64,000 nucleotides of DNA from a virus, in the IMG/VR virus record IMGVR_UViG_3300020735_000007, positions 1 through 64,000 of that record. One strand, written 5' to 3'. The notes below the pieces were generated by a model that worked only from the letters and a program-made list of their open reading frames with translations, was not told the origin of the DNA and did not search any database. Position numbers and translations under genes: made by a program. This document shows, in pieces, positions 34,716-43,518 of this stretch; within the stretch, counting starts at the first letter, position 1, and the number at the start of each line of letters is the position of its first letter.

Positions 34716-36017
34716 TTAAAAAGGGGATTCTTCCGCATCAAAATCAATTTTCTTCCTACTTACTGGCGACTTTGGTTCAGGAATAGCCATTCCAAAATCT
34801 ATATCCTCATCATCAAAAGAAATTACTTTCTTCTTTTTGGGAGAGATTACTTCTTCTATTACTGGTTTTTTCGCTGGCTTTGATTCAGAAATAACTTCCA
34901 TGTCATCTTCATCATCAAAACTAATGGTGCGCTTCTTTAATGGGACTAATTCAGCTTTAGTATCAGTAATTTTGACAGTTCCTGCAAAAGAATCTTCTAT
35001 AATCACTGTCTTTCCTGTCGCTATAGCAACATCCCTAGCTCCTTCTTCTAAAGCTTGATGAACTTGTTCCTCTGTGATAGGCTTAACCTTAGCTAACTCT
35101 TCTTCGGATAAACTACGAAACATATCCTCAGCCTTACTATAGGCACCTTCAGCAGTTCTTTCTACTTGTTCGCGCCATTCTTGAGCTTTGGTTTCTAGGT
35201 CTTCAGCAGTTACTTCATCATCAAATAACACTGAAGGAGAACTGATAATCTTGTGAATACCTTCTGGAATTTCCGTATGTTGGCGTTCCTGTTTTTGAAT
35301 ATATGCTGGTTCTTCTTCGGTTATAATATCATCATATTCCGGATCTGATTTAATTTCTGATTTCATATCCCAACGTTGCTTAAGAAGGGAGAATTGACTA
35401 CCTTCGGATACCCCATTAAACGGAAGATTAGTAATAGAGGCATTAGCTTGATCCGCCCCAAGCTTATATTTTTCGTTAGCGATCTTCTTCATTTCTTTTA
35501 GGTGAACAATCATAACTTCAACTGCCGAAATAAGACCGTCTATATTTAAATCTTCATCTCCCACCAACCTTGAAAATTCGGATTCAGCTAAAGCCCTTTG
35601 AGTAGAGGCTGGGAGTTTTATATCATAAAATTTTAGTCTTTCAGAGATAGCAATAAGGTACCAAGCGGAGAAAGTAGCTTGAAGATTATCACGTAAATGA
35701 GCCGCAGATTTTAATTTCCCCTCAAAATAAATAGCCTTAGTATGAGCAGATTCGATTTTGTCTGTTATAAGTTGGAGAGCGGTGGAAAGCTCTGCGAGAT
35801 AAGACTGTGCGCCCCCTGGAGGGATTACGGGAGAGAGTTCGATTCGCTCTATCCCCTGTAATTCAGCGTTTAAGATATGGAAGTAATCCTCAAAACTATA
35901 AGAATTTTTGTCAGTCTTATACTTTAGAGTGCTATTCAAATTCTGAGTTTGACCTAAGATAGTAGTTCCATTTAGAATGGTTTCAGCTTTAAGTGCATTT
36001 AAAATTTCCGTACTCAT
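34716..36017 (-). CDS. Hypothetical replication-cluster protein with repeated acidic SFDDED motifs, 433 aa
   Basis: The first 230 residues are helical. The last third is low complexity and carries three related acidic motifs: RTISFDDEDDME, KVISFDDEDIDF and, at the very end, KKIDFDAEESPF. The terminal -ESPF resembles the acidic Asp-Phe tip by which bacterial SSB recruits partners. A hub role in replication is inferred from these motifs and from the neighbours. GGGGAG precedes the ATG. Confidence 0.6.
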   Translation of the reverse strand: MSTEILNALKAETILNGTTILGQTQNLNSTLKYKTDKNSYSFEDYFHILNAELQGIERIELSPVIPPGGAQSYLAELSTALQLITDKIESAHTKAIYFEGKLKSAAHLRDNLQATFSAWYLIAISERLKFYDIKLPASTQRALAESEFSRLVGDEDLNIDGLISAVEVMIVHLKEMKKIANEKYKLGADQANASITNLPFNGVSEGSQFSLLKQRWDMKSEIKSDPEYDDIITEEEPAYIQKQERQHTEIPEGIHKIISSPSVLFDDEVTAEDLETKAQEWREQVERTAEGAYSKAEDMFRSLSEEELAKVKPITEEQVHQALEEGARDVAIATGKTVIIEDSFAGTVKITDTKAELVPLKKRTISFDDEDDMEVISESKPAKKPVIEEVISPKKKKVISFDDEDIDFGMAIPEPKSPVSRKKIDFDAEESPF

Positions 36018-36365
36018 TTATTTCTCCCCTGATTCATCAATACTCTGTTTTTCTTTGGATTCAGATTTCATAAATTCTCTGATTTTCCTAATTCTAGATT
36101 TAGCTTTGTCAATAGAGGCCAAAGCATCTTTTCCAGTTAGTTCTCCTGCACTATATTTGGCGATTTGAATGCTTTCCCACATGATCAAATGCATATCTAG
36201 ACTTTGATCAACTAGATAGTCCATTTCCTCAATGGGGACACCTTCTGCCCCTTCAGGAACCTCACTCTTAATGTTTATAAACCGACTCTGCCCAGCGCCA
36301 TAATTAAGGTCTTTCAAATCTAGGCTAAGAGTCATTCCTGTCACCAGTAAACGTTTCTCTGGCAT
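36018..36365 (-). CDS. Hypothetical protein, 115 aa
   Basis: Short soluble protein with an acidic middle and a lysine-rich helical C-terminus. Its stop immediately precedes the ATG of the SFDDED-repeat gene. AAGGAG is present. No family recognised. Confidence 0.65.
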   Translation of the reverse strand: MPEKRLLVTGMTLSLDLKDLNYGAGQSRFINIKSEVPEGAEGVPIEEMDYLVDQSLDMHLIMWESIQIAKYSAGELTGKDALASIDKAKSRIRKIREFMKSESKEKQSIDESGEK

Positions 36366-36367
36366 TG

Positions 36368-37063
36368 TTACTCCTTGATATCATGTAATCGTTTGTCAAT
36401 CTCAGGATTAAAGTCTAACAATCGACTTGTTACTCCCATTATTCCTGCACCCCTATTGGTTTTAATTTCATCTTTTACATTAGGAGATTTAATCAAGCTA
36501 TTAGTTTTTTCTCTGCTAATTCTCACTACAGCATATTTGTTTAAAACGTCCAGAAATCCAGGTGTATAAATGTTGTTTTTTACACATTTAAATGCAGGGA
36601 AATTTCCTTTAATGACGAACCAAGTAGGCTTCCCAAGAGAATTTCTAGTTGCCATAGTAAATTCGTGTCGTTTTGCGGCATTATCATAATGAGGAAATAC
36701 AGAACATTCAATAACAAGTAAGTCGATATTTTCAATAAGAGTAGGATTTTCAATAGAGAGAGCTACCAAATGGCCGGGGTTTACAATCTTAAAAGATTTA
36801 AATCCTCTATTTAGAACTAAAGCGGTTTTTAAATGACATCGAACTGCTTCAAAATCGTCAGACTCTATAATTATATCCCTTCCTTCATTCAAATAGTGTA
36901 AAAGAGGAGTGCTAGTTAAGAATTTAGATGCTTTTAATTCTTTTACATGATTACGAATTTTTTCAATTTGAATACATTCGCACTCTTCCATACTAAATTC
37001 TTTGTTGGTAATTTTTAACCCAGTTCCATTACAAATTGGGCAGACACCAAATTTTGTTTCCAT
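36368..37063 (-). CDS. Hypothetical protein with an N-terminal zinc knuckle, 231 aa
   Basis: CPICNGTG and a downstream CEC form a zinc knuckle in the first 30 residues. The remaining 200 residues have strand-helix alternation resembling the core of DnaC-like AAA proteins, but no Walker A is visible. The start at 37063 overlaps the TAA of the SNF2 gene (TAATG). A degenerate helicase loader is one possibility; confidence in that is low. Confidence 0.6.
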   Translation of the reverse strand: METKFGVCPICNGTGLKITNKEFSMEECECIQIEKIRNHVKELKASKFLTSTPLLHYLNEGRDIIIESDDFEAVRCHLKTALVLNRGFKSFKIVNPGHLVALSIENPTLIENIDLLVIECSVFPHYDNAAKRHEFTMATRNSLGKPTWFVIKGNFPAFKCVKNNIYTPGFLDVLNKYAVVRISREKTNSLIKSPNVKDEIKTNRGAGIMGVTSRLLDFNPEIDKRLHDIKE

Positions 37064-39018
37064 TAGAAGTTCCATTTAGAGAAATCTAGCTCTTCCTTTA
37101 TTATTACTGACTTCTTCTTACCCTTTTCAAAGGCCATTTTGTAACCTTCCTGATCTTGAGCTTCTTCTAACATAGAGCCATTCAAGAAATCCCCCATTTT
37201 AGTTGTCTTAACATGAACCTTCAATAATTTTTTAAATTCTTCATCGTCATTCAATTTTTCCATTCCGGAGGCAAGATCAAGATCATTACCATCTTCTGAT
37301 AATACTCCCGCCGAATAGGATTCCCCAAGGATAATTTCAAATAACTGACCCTTCCCTTTGAGAGCTTCAATGGCATATTCGTCAATAGTACCTCTGGCCG
37401 GGATAATATGAAGGGAGCAAGCTGAGTGAGGACTAGCCATTCTCACCATACGGCCCACAGTTTGCAGCAATTGACCCCAGGACCAGGGAGCGTCCAGCAT
37501 GACCATATGAGCCGCCTGTTGGAGATTGACCCCCTCTGAGGCTGCGCTATTGATAAATAAAAGGGTATGGTTTGGATTTTCTTGGAATAGTTTCTTAACA
37601 ACATCTCGTTCTTTTTCATTTTCAGCCCCGGTAATGCGAAGAAATTTTCTATCTCCAAATTCACCCATTTCAAAAAGTTTTTCAAAACGGTCAATCCAGG
37701 ATCTACTTTTGGTAAAGACAATGACCTTCTCTCCCTCAAGATCACCGTCCAGAAGGTCCAGAAGCATTTCTTCCTTGGGAGATAACTTCTTTGTGTAAAA
37801 TTCAGCTTTGTTACCTGGATCAAGGAGTGCAGGGTGATTAGCAACTAACTGATAAACAGAGAGTTGAGTCATCATATTATTGGGGTCACGCTCTTTTTCG
37901 TAGAGTTCGCCCCCTTTTTTACGAATGGATGGAGGTAAAATAAAATTACCATTAGGGATGTCTTCAAGGAGCAATTTAGATTGCTTCTTATCCAAATCAA
38001 CAGGGTGATAAATAGTAGTTAATTTCGGTAAAGGTTCTTTTACTTGTGCCTGTGAACGTCCATAATAAAATGGCCTCATCCCAATCTTAAATTCTTTTAC
38101 ATTTTTATAACCGACCAAAACATCCTTCATTACCCCTCTACCCACATGAACTTGCTTATATATACAGAAACGATCACGAAATAGAGTCATGGCACCAAAG
38201 GGACGAATCCCTATGGCACAGGCGATTGAATACATTTCTTCAAGAGAATTTTGAATGATAGTAGCGGTCATGGCCCATATCACGCCAATATGCGGCTGCA
38301 ATTTAAGAATCATACGCCTAATTTGAGAAGTAGTGGATTTAAATTTTTGGGCCTCATCACACACTAAAATGACATTCTCACCATAACTTTTCATGAGATC
38401 AATGAGAGCTTGGACCTCTGGAGAAATCTCCTCTTTAGCACCTTTAGTAAGCGGATTGCCATCTTGATCAAACTCCCCTTCAATAGTGCGCCTTCGACCA
38501 ACTAAGGAGGTGTATTTGCAAATCAAAATGTTCTGAGTTTTAGATTTTAGAAAATTTTCTATCTGAGCCAGTCGAGCTTCAGACCCCTTCATTTTGTTAT
38601 AGGTATCCTGAAGAACTTCAACGTTTAAAGTGGTGAAATTTTCGTATTCTCCCTTCCACTGATAAGTGGTGGATTTGGTTCCCATAACTATAACTTTTAA
38701 ATTAGGGTTTTTAGATATTTTGTAAGCTGATGCCACAATCGCCATAAGTGACTTCCCTAGCCCGACTCCGTGACCATCAATATGTCGAGGCATTTTGATG
38801 AAATGAGCAATGGACTGAGTTTGATAGTTACGAATTTTGAGTTCTTTACCATTCTTCATAATGGTGCGAACAGTTGGAGGGTAAGTAATGGGGATAGGAC
38901 CAGTTTCAGGATCATGGGTTCTGATACTATACAGAAGTTCTAATGTCTTATGGGGGACATTTAATTTTTCAGTATAGGGAGTAATCAGAGGGCATACCTC
39001 TTCTTCAAGCGGGTCCAT
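37063..39018 (-). CDS. SNF2-type superfamily 2 helicase/translocase, 651 aa
   Basis: Walker A GHGVGLGKS, motif II CDEAQ, motif III MTATIIQNS, and in the second RecA lobe VIVFTKSRS, SAASEGVNLQ and QTVGRMVRM. The order and the DEAQ/GVNLQ patterns place it near SNF2 proteins and T4 UvsW-like helicases, which remodel forks and recombination intermediates. AGGAAG precedes the ATG, and a GTATTAA element lies 19 bases upstream of the start. Confidence 0.85.
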   Translation of the reverse strand: MDPLEEEVCPLITPYTEKLNVPHKTLELLYSIRTHDPETGPIPITYPPTVRTIMKNGKELKIRNYQTQSIAHFIKMPRHIDGHGVGLGKSLMAIVASAYKISKNPNLKVIVMGTKSTTYQWKGEYENFTTLNVEVLQDTYNKMKGSEARLAQIENFLKSKTQNILICKYTSLVGRRRTIEGEFDQDGNPLTKGAKEEISPEVQALIDLMKSYGENVILVCDEAQKFKSTTSQIRRMILKLQPHIGVIWAMTATIIQNSLEEMYSIACAIGIRPFGAMTLFRDRFCIYKQVHVGRGVMKDVLVGYKNVKEFKIGMRPFYYGRSQAQVKEPLPKLTTIYHPVDLDKKQSKLLLEDIPNGNFILPPSIRKKGGELYEKERDPNNMMTQLSVYQLVANHPALLDPGNKAEFYTKKLSPKEEMLLDLLDGDLEGEKVIVFTKSRSWIDRFEKLFEMGEFGDRKFLRITGAENEKERDVVKKLFQENPNHTLLFINSAASEGVNLQQAAHMVMLDAPWSWGQLLQTVGRMVRMASPHSACSLHIIPARGTIDEYAIEALKGKGQLFEIILGESYSAGVLSEDGNDLDLASGMEKLNDDEEFKKLLKVHVKTTKMGDFLNGSMLEEAQDQEGYKMAFEKGKKKSVIIKEELDFSKWNF

Positions 39019-39036
39019 AGACTTCCTTCTACCTAG

Positions 39037-39049
39037 TTAATACTCAATT
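39037..39049 (-). promoter_or_regulatory. Recurring GAGTATTAA leader element
   Basis: Minus-strand AATTGAGTATTAA between the 39044 gene (whose TGA stop it includes) and the SNF2 gene. The same word lies at 42158-42170 and, with one change, at 46826-46838. It may be a promoter -10 for a phage-specific RNA polymerase factor, or an RNA-processing signal. Confidence 0.35.
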
Positions 39050-39268
39050 TTCGTTTCTTCCGGCTTCTTTTTCACCCTCTTTAGTAATGCTAAAAAGGGA
39101 TTCTCCGGTATCAACGTTAGATCCAATAGCTTTTATAAACCCCTTACTGGTCAAACGAAACATAATTAAATCATCTTTATGGGGAAGAGCCGCCTCACGA
39201 ATCAGACCATTTCCTCTTTGAATCATCCTTAGAATTTCGATAGTGCGTTTTTCATGTTGATGAATCAT
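39044..39268 (-). CDS. Small winged-helix-like protein, 74 aa
   Basis: HEKRTIEILRMIQRGNGLIRE followed by FRLTSKGFIKAIGS and LFSITKEGEKEA has the helix and wing pattern of small wHTH proteins. AAGAGGA precedes the ATG. It may be a regulator; no specific family is identified. Confidence 0.55.
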   Translation of the reverse strand: MIHQHEKRTIEILRMIQRGNGLIREAALPHKDDLIMFRLTSKGFIKAIGSNVDTGESLFSITKEGEKEAGRNEN

Positions 39269-39327
39269 ATAATTTCCTCTTCTCTATTATAATAAAAAAC
39301 TAGTTTCAATCCATTTCTTATCGAAAA

Positions 39328-39726
39328 TTAATCCGTATGAAATTGTTTTATAAAAATAGGTTTCTTCAAACGTTCAGCCTCTCTAATACTATGGCGTGTC
39401 CCAGGAGAAGATCCATCCCAGAAGGCTATGATAGCATCGGCGTACGTGATCATCTTAGTATTTCGATCTTTTCCCGCTCTAACATTATATTTTTTACCCC
39501 ATGCGTTAACTCTAATTATTGCACCTGGAACATCTAGATTATCCCAATCAGCAGGGAAAGAGACTACTGGGATTCCTTTTTCTTCAGCCCATACTCTACC
39601 CAAAGTATCTGCACCTGGAGCTTCGCCACAACATTCTTCAGTAATATTAAAACCTGATTCTTGAATAGCTTGTTCTAGTAGCATTTTATCAATGAAATTC
39701 CTTGAACCAATAATAGCTACTTTCAT
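39328..39726 (-). CDS. SLOG-superfamily (DUF2493-like) protein, 132 aa
   Basis: VAIIGSRNF at the N-terminus, GEAPGADTLGRVWAEE and AFWDGSSPGTRHSI match the DUF2493/YspA type of SLOG Rossmann proteins, which bind nucleotide-derived ligands. Several phages carry such a gene; its ligand there is unknown. AGAGGAG precedes the ATG. Confidence 0.8.
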   Translation of the reverse strand: MKVAIIGSRNFIDKMLLEQAIQESGFNITEECCGEAPGADTLGRVWAEEKGIPVVSFPADWDNLDVPGAIIRVNAWGKKYNVRAGKDRNTKMITYADAIIAFWDGSSPGTRHSIREAERLKKPIFIKQFHTD

Positions 39727-39728
39727 AG

Positions 39729-39950
39729 TTACTCCTCTAGGTCTACTCCCATCATTGAGAGACTAATATTCTTGGGGCCGGAATCCGTACAGATCACATC
39801 ACCTTCAGTAGTGTGGTAAGTAATCTCCCGACTTTCAATTAATTTGAAATTTCTAATTGGCTGACATTCAACTTTAGTGCCAAAACGTAATTCAAGTCTC
39901 CCTTCTTTAGTTTCCGAGTCTACTTGAATATAATAGTGTTCCATTGGCAT
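39729..39950 (-). CDS. Hypothetical protein, 73 aa
   Basis: Small beta-rich acidic protein. AAAGGAG lies before the ATG and the stop is 2 bases before the SLOG gene start, so the two are likely co-translated. No motif recognised. Confidence 0.6.
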   Translation of the reverse strand: MPMEHYYIQVDSETKEGRLELRFGTKVECQPIRNFKLIESREITYHTTEGDVICTDSGPKNISLSMMGVDLEE

Positions 39951-39960
39951 AAAAACTCCT

Positions 39961-40233
39961 TTAAGTTTTCCTCACTCTTTTAGATATTACTCTTTTTGGT
40001 CTAATAGTTTTAGGCAAGGAAGACATAATTCCCTGTTCTTGAAAATCGGAGTACCAGCGGAGGGAAGCTAAAAGAAAATCTGCATCTTCCTGGGACCAAC
40101 AGGAATAAACCGTTCTAAAAGAGCCATCCTCTAGAAGACCCACGTTAAAAGTGTCCCACTCCACAACCACAGATCCAGGGTCATCAGCCAAAATCTTCTG
40201 ACAGACCCAAGTAAATTTAGTTTGATCGGTCAT
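39961..40233 (-). CDS. Hypothetical protein, 90 aa
   Basis: Small protein with a tryptophan-rich middle (VVEWDTFNVG, CWSQEDADFLLASLRWY) and a strongly basic C-terminus (RPKRVISKRVRK). AGAGGTG precedes the ATG. No family recognised. Confidence 0.6.
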   Translation of the reverse strand: MTDQTKFTWVCQKILADDPGSVVVEWDTFNVGLLEDGSFRTVYSCWSQEDADFLLASLRWYSDFQEQGIMSSLPKTIRPKRVISKRVRKT

Positions 40234-40262
40234 AGTTCACCTCTCTTATAAAGAGGTGGAAA

Positions 40263-41687
40263 TTAAGTATTCCATAATTTCATAACCGAATCATATACCA
40301 TAGATACCGGAATTTCTTGCATACAAGTGATAGCACCGTTGGGGCACCAATTTCTAACAAGATCACCCATAGATACCCCAGAATTGAGAGAAGCTTGAGC
40401 TTCATTGGACCATAAAAAATTTGTATCCTTCACTAATTTAGGGAAGCAGGGAGCATGAGGACAGGTAGAATTTAATCCAATAGCGTTCCATCCTAATTCT
40501 CCATGACGGAAAGGTAGCCTCCATTGGGACGAGACAACTGAGTATAATCCTACAATACCGCAATCAGTAGCCCCGGCCAGTTGAATTGGACCTGAATCTC
40601 CCGAAACTAATACTTTACATTGTCGTAAAAAAGCTATAGCTTCAAAAGTAGAGAGATCAAAAACATTAGTGACTCCTTCAAATTGATGAGAATTATTAAC
40701 TCCATACCAAGATGTCATCCCTAAAGAACATACTTCTATTCCTGAAGTTTGAAGTAAACGAACTAATTCTTTCCAATATTCAATAGGCCACCTACGATTC
40801 TCTGTATTACAAGCAGGATTAATGGCTATTCTTTTATTTCCAGGAAATCTTGTTTGAATATTTTCAAGAACAGAAGGGGAAATATTTAAATCTAAAGATT
40901 TAAAATGGTTAGAAACATCAGTCACTCCGCAAGCTTTTAATAAAGTGTCTACCTGATGGGCAGCTTGAAGTTGGAACCAAGCAGGGGAAAGATAAATATC
41001 CTTAGCAGTCTGTTTAGAACTAACGGAACTAACGTGTGGGCAAGCCTTGATAAGATCGTGCCATTTAGGTATCGTAACAAAATGTATCTTGTAATTTTTA
41101 TGAGCCAGAGCTTTAGCTACACACAAAGCCATGCAAATATCCCCTAGGCCCATACTCATTTCACAGATAGAAATTTCTTCTGGTAATTCCCTAAATGGCT
41201 TCTTAACTCTCAAAATCATTCTGCTTACTTGAAGAATCCCTCTGTCTGAATCAAAAAATTGTAAATGGTCTACTACTTGAAGATCAACTTTCATAAACCT
41301 AGCTAAGGGGGTTCCAGGGCTATGATGAGCAATAAGCATATCAGCAAAATCTAAATCAAACAGACGAAGACTTTCATAAGTCACTGGTCTACAATGAGTA
41401 GGATCACCTAAGTAATCGGGGTGCAAAGGATGAGGGACTTCAATAGTAACCCTAGCATCCGGGGCACAAACTCTATAGATTTCTTTAATGATAGCCAAGT
41501 ATTTATTTGTTTGCTGTCCAATATGCTCAAGAACATGAGTTAATTGAATTTCTTCTACAGAGCTATCCTCCCACGGCCAAGGGAGAGTTTCAAGATTCCA
41601 AATGAAATCAGCACCGGTTGAAGGGTGCTGATCTACATTGACAAATCCTTCTAAATGGTTAAATCCGCAACCCAAATTCAGCTTCAT
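40263..41687 (-). CDS. SAM methyltransferase fused to a GT9-like glycosyltransferase, 474 aa
   Basis: Residues 1-165 are a class I methyltransferase (KLNLGCGFNHLEGFVNVD, LTHVLEHI). From about residue 165 the sequence resembles heptosyltransferase-type GT9 enzymes: GLGDICMALCVAKAL, IAINPACNTENRRWPIEYW, then VSGDSGPIQLAGATDCGIVGLYS. It could modify phage DNA, a virion protein or host surface sugar. The GT9 half is normally linked to lipopolysaccharide synthesis, which would hint at a Gram-negative host. GGGGAAG precedes the ATG. Confidence 0.78.
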   Translation of the reverse strand: MKLNLGCGFNHLEGFVNVDQHPSTGADFIWNLETLPWPWEDSSVEEIQLTHVLEHIGQQTNKYLAIIKEIYRVCAPDARVTIEVPHPLHPDYLGDPTHCRPVTYESLRLFDLDFADMLIAHHSPGTPLARFMKVDLQVVDHLQFFDSDRGILQVSRMILRVKKPFRELPEEISICEMSMGLGDICMALCVAKALAHKNYKIHFVTIPKWHDLIKACPHVSSVSSKQTAKDIYLSPAWFQLQAAHQVDTLLKACGVTDVSNHFKSLDLNISPSVLENIQTRFPGNKRIAINPACNTENRRWPIEYWKELVRLLQTSGIEVCSLGMTSWYGVNNSHQFEGVTNVFDLSTFEAIAFLRQCKVLVSGDSGPIQLAGATDCGIVGLYSVVSSQWRLPFRHGELGWNAIGLNSTCPHAPCFPKLVKDTNFLWSNEAQASLNSGVSMGDLVRNWCPNGAITCMQEIPVSMVYDSVMKLWNT

Positions 41688-41706
41688 GACTTCCCCATAA
41701 GAAAAA

Positions 41707-41784
41707 TGGTGATCCCAACAGGATTTGAACCTGTGACTTTCGCCTTAAAAGGGCGGTACTCTATCCGGCCTGAGTTATGGGACC
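41707..41784 (-). tRNA. tRNA-Lys (anticodon TTT)
   Basis: Acceptor GGTCCCA pairs with TGGGATC, D stem ACTC/GAGT, anticodon loop CTTTTAA, T arm ACAGG-TTCAAAT-CCTGT, and an encoded CCA end. The first anticodon-stem pair is mismatched (C-A). It is the most normal of the lysine-type tRNAs here. Confidence 0.9.
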
Positions 41785-41797
41785 ATAGTAGTCTTTT

Positions 41798-41896
41798 ACC
41801 TTGGAGCGGGTTTCGTTTACACCAGCGTTAGTCCGTAACCAGCACAAGGCTGGCCTTACTGTGCTTGAAGGCTGATCTGTCCACGCCGCCCAAGGC
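41798..41896. ncRNA. Structured non-coding element next to tRNA-Lys
   Basis: About 100 nt bounded by a CCTTGG/CCAAGG stem (41799-41804 with 41890-41895). An inner hairpin AGCACA-AGG-CTGG-CCT-TAC-TGTGCT lies at about 41841-41865. No coding frame and no T-arm consensus, so not a tRNA on either strand. It could be a small structured RNA or a processing hairpin for the cluster transcript. Confidence 0.35.
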
Positions 41897-41903
41897 AAAA
41901 AAT

Positions 41904-42116
41904 TTACTCATTAGAATTAAGGACAATATTTGCAAACTGACCGAAATTCAAATTACGAACAAAATGATACTTCAAGGAATGCATCTTACGCTTGATAGCG
42001 ATGGGAGTGCGCTGAAGGCGGGTGGCGATCTCAGAGCGAGTGTAGCCAGCCGCAGCCATATCAACGAGTGTAGCAGTGCTGTAATTAGTCCAGCGGTTAC
42101 CAGTATGTCTTGCCAT
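41904..42116 (-). CDS. Small HTH protein, 70 aa
   Basis: A helix-turn-helix of the sigma4/Myb-like kind: LVDMAAAGYTRSEIATRL, then TPIAIKRKMHSL. AAAGGAG lies 7 bases before the ATG, and a GAGTATTAA element lies 42 bases upstream. Likely a small DNA-binding regulator. Confidence 0.7.
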   Translation of the reverse strand: MARHTGNRWTNYSTATLVDMAAAGYTRSEIATRLQRTPIAIKRKMHSLKYHFVRNLNFGQFANIVLNSNE

Positions 42117-42157
42117 GTAATGCTCCTTTAAAATGGGGGGAACTCGTCCCTCTTGTG

Positions 42158-42170
42158 TTAATACTCAATT
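42158..42170 (-). promoter_or_regulatory. Recurring GAGTATTAA leader element
   Basis: Minus-strand AATTGAGTATTAA, identical to 39037-39049, upstream of the small HTH gene. Confidence 0.35.
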
Positions 42171-42205
42171 ACCGAGAAGAAAAAACGATACGCAAATTTT
42201 AAGCC

Positions 42206-42598
42206 TTAATCTCCAGGTTCATTCGGTTTTCTTGAGTCAAAAGCTTTCTTTTCAATAACAGATCTCTGATCGGGGTGAAGGGTGAGAGTTATACAATCAG
42301 CTACAACGTTTGGGTTATATTGCTTAAATGAGCCACCGTGGCCGATTCGGAGGTGGCACTCTAATGTAGACATACAAAGAGTTATAAGATTATGAGGATC
42401 AAGTTCCAAAGCTGGATCAGAGTGGAAAGGCTGCTGATGATGAACTTGAAGTCGGTCCTTTCCCCCACACGCTGCACAAAATGGTTGAGACTCAAGATGT
42501 TCTTTCTCGACTTTCGGCCATTCAGGACTTCTTGTTACCTTTTTTACTAATTTTTCCCTAAAAACACTATAAACTACATTAATTATATGACTCAACAT
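42206..42598 (-). CDS. HNH endonuclease, 130 aa
   Basis: CAACGGKDRLQVHHQQPFH, LELDPHNLITLC and CHLRIGHGG form the HNH core with zinc cysteines. The type is common in phages, either as a mobile nuclease or as a packaging-associated HNH. The start at 42598 follows GGAGGG; a TTG four codons upstream overlaps that site and is rejected. Confidence 0.8.
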   Translation of the reverse strand: MLSHIINVVYSVFREKLVKKVTRSPEWPKVEKEHLESQPFCAACGGKDRLQVHHQQPFHSDPALELDPHNLITLCMSTLECHLRIGHGGSFKQYNPNVVADCITLTLHPDQRSVIEKKAFDSRKPNEPGD

Positions 42599-42634
42599 TT
42601 TTCCCTCCAATAAAAGGAGAGAAAAGTTGTATAC

Positions 42635-43000
42635 TTACTTCATTATCCAACTGACTAGAGGCATATGGATGAAATTCTTAAAAAAGTAGTTAAATATAAG
42701 GATAAGAGTGGTCATGTGAATGGCCTGATCCAAGCCTATAACTGTAAAAAACCAATGACGCTTTTCTTTTTTCCAAAGATAGGAAGTTACCCTAGAAGTT
42801 ATCCAATCTGTTAAGAAGTGAGCAACTCCATTCAACAGGGCAAACTGCCAACCAAAAAGAAGAAGGACCGTTGTGTAAACCAGAACATGAAAACCGAGCC
42901 ACAGATTGTTGGAACTCTTATTGATAGCCATCTTATCAGTCTGAAGCACAAAATCAGCAATGAAATGGAGCCAGATTAAAGCTAAGATTGAACCTATCAC
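42635..43000 (-). CDS. DUF3307 membrane protein, 121 aa
   Basis: LHFIADFVLQTDKMAINK, a central GVAHFLTDWITS and HWFFTVIGLDQAIH match DUF3307, a small integral membrane family found in bacteria and phages, function unknown. Four hydrophobic segments. The start is GTG, overlapping the upstream TGA (GTGA). Confidence 0.8.
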   Translation of the reverse strand: MIGSILALIWLHFIADFVLQTDKMAINKSSNNLWLGFHVLVYTTVLLLFGWQFALLNGVAHFLTDWITSRVTSYLWKKEKRHWFFTVIGLDQAIHMTTLILIFNYFFKNFIHMPLVSWIMK

Positions 43001-43278
43001 GATTTCTCCTTAGTTGGGTCTGCCCCATCCATTTTGTCTAGCATCTCTCTCATTCTAGGAATATCTTCGTAACGCATGATCCAGTAATCCCAATGACCAT
43101 ACTGGCACTTATAGCCAAAAATATATTTAATGGCGATCCAAACACGCTTCCAAATAGATTGGTAATCATTAAGGAATACAGAAGTGTATAGTCTTTTATC
43201 TTCTTTATCAATAATGAAACGGAGAGTGTGTTCATCACCCCCGCAAGCACATTCAAAGTATTCAGTTCCATCTAACAT
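42997..43278 (-). CDS. Conserved phage protein, 93 aa
   Basis: YFECACGGDEHTLRF and IKYIFGYKCQYGHWD are blocks recurring in a small phage family with no known function; the paired cysteines suggest a zinc site. The ATG overlaps the upstream TAA, and its own stop overlaps the DUF3307 start. Translation of the three genes is chained. Confidence 0.7.
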   Translation of the reverse strand: MLDGTEYFECACGGDEHTLRFIIDKEDKRLYTSVFLNDYQSIWKRVWIAIKYIFGYKCQYGHWDYWIMRYEDIPRMREMLDKMDGADPTKEKS

Positions 43279-43508
43279 TAATGTCTTCCCCCTATGATTC
43301 TAACAGAACCAGCTATCTCACCATCTAGCTTCCTGGCTAGCTTGTAAGCCCCGGTAAGACTATCGTGAATACCTTGAAGCTCTATGTTGATTTCACCTAC
43401 CAGAGCGGCAGCAAGGGCCTTTATTTGCTCAGAATGAACTCCTTTTACCCCAGTGACCTTTTCATACTCAATTTCGGTTCGTTTCATGACTGATTCAAGA
43501 CTTAACAT
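43278..43508 (-). CDS. Hypothetical protein, 76 aa
   Basis: Small helical protein (AAALVGEINIELQGIHDSL). AAAGGAG precedes the ATG. First of the GTGA/TAATG-coupled string that runs to the DUF3307 gene. No family recognised. Confidence 0.6.
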   Translation of the reverse strand: MLSLESVMKRTEIEYEKVTGVKGVHSEQIKALAAALVGEINIELQGIHDSLTGAYKLARKLDGEIAGSVRIIGGRH

Positions 43509-43518
43509 TTTCTCTCCT

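Noticed and set aside
41798-41896. Another tRNA next to tRNA-Lys
   Set aside because: The end stem resembles an acceptor, but neither strand has a T-arm consensus or an anticodon arm.
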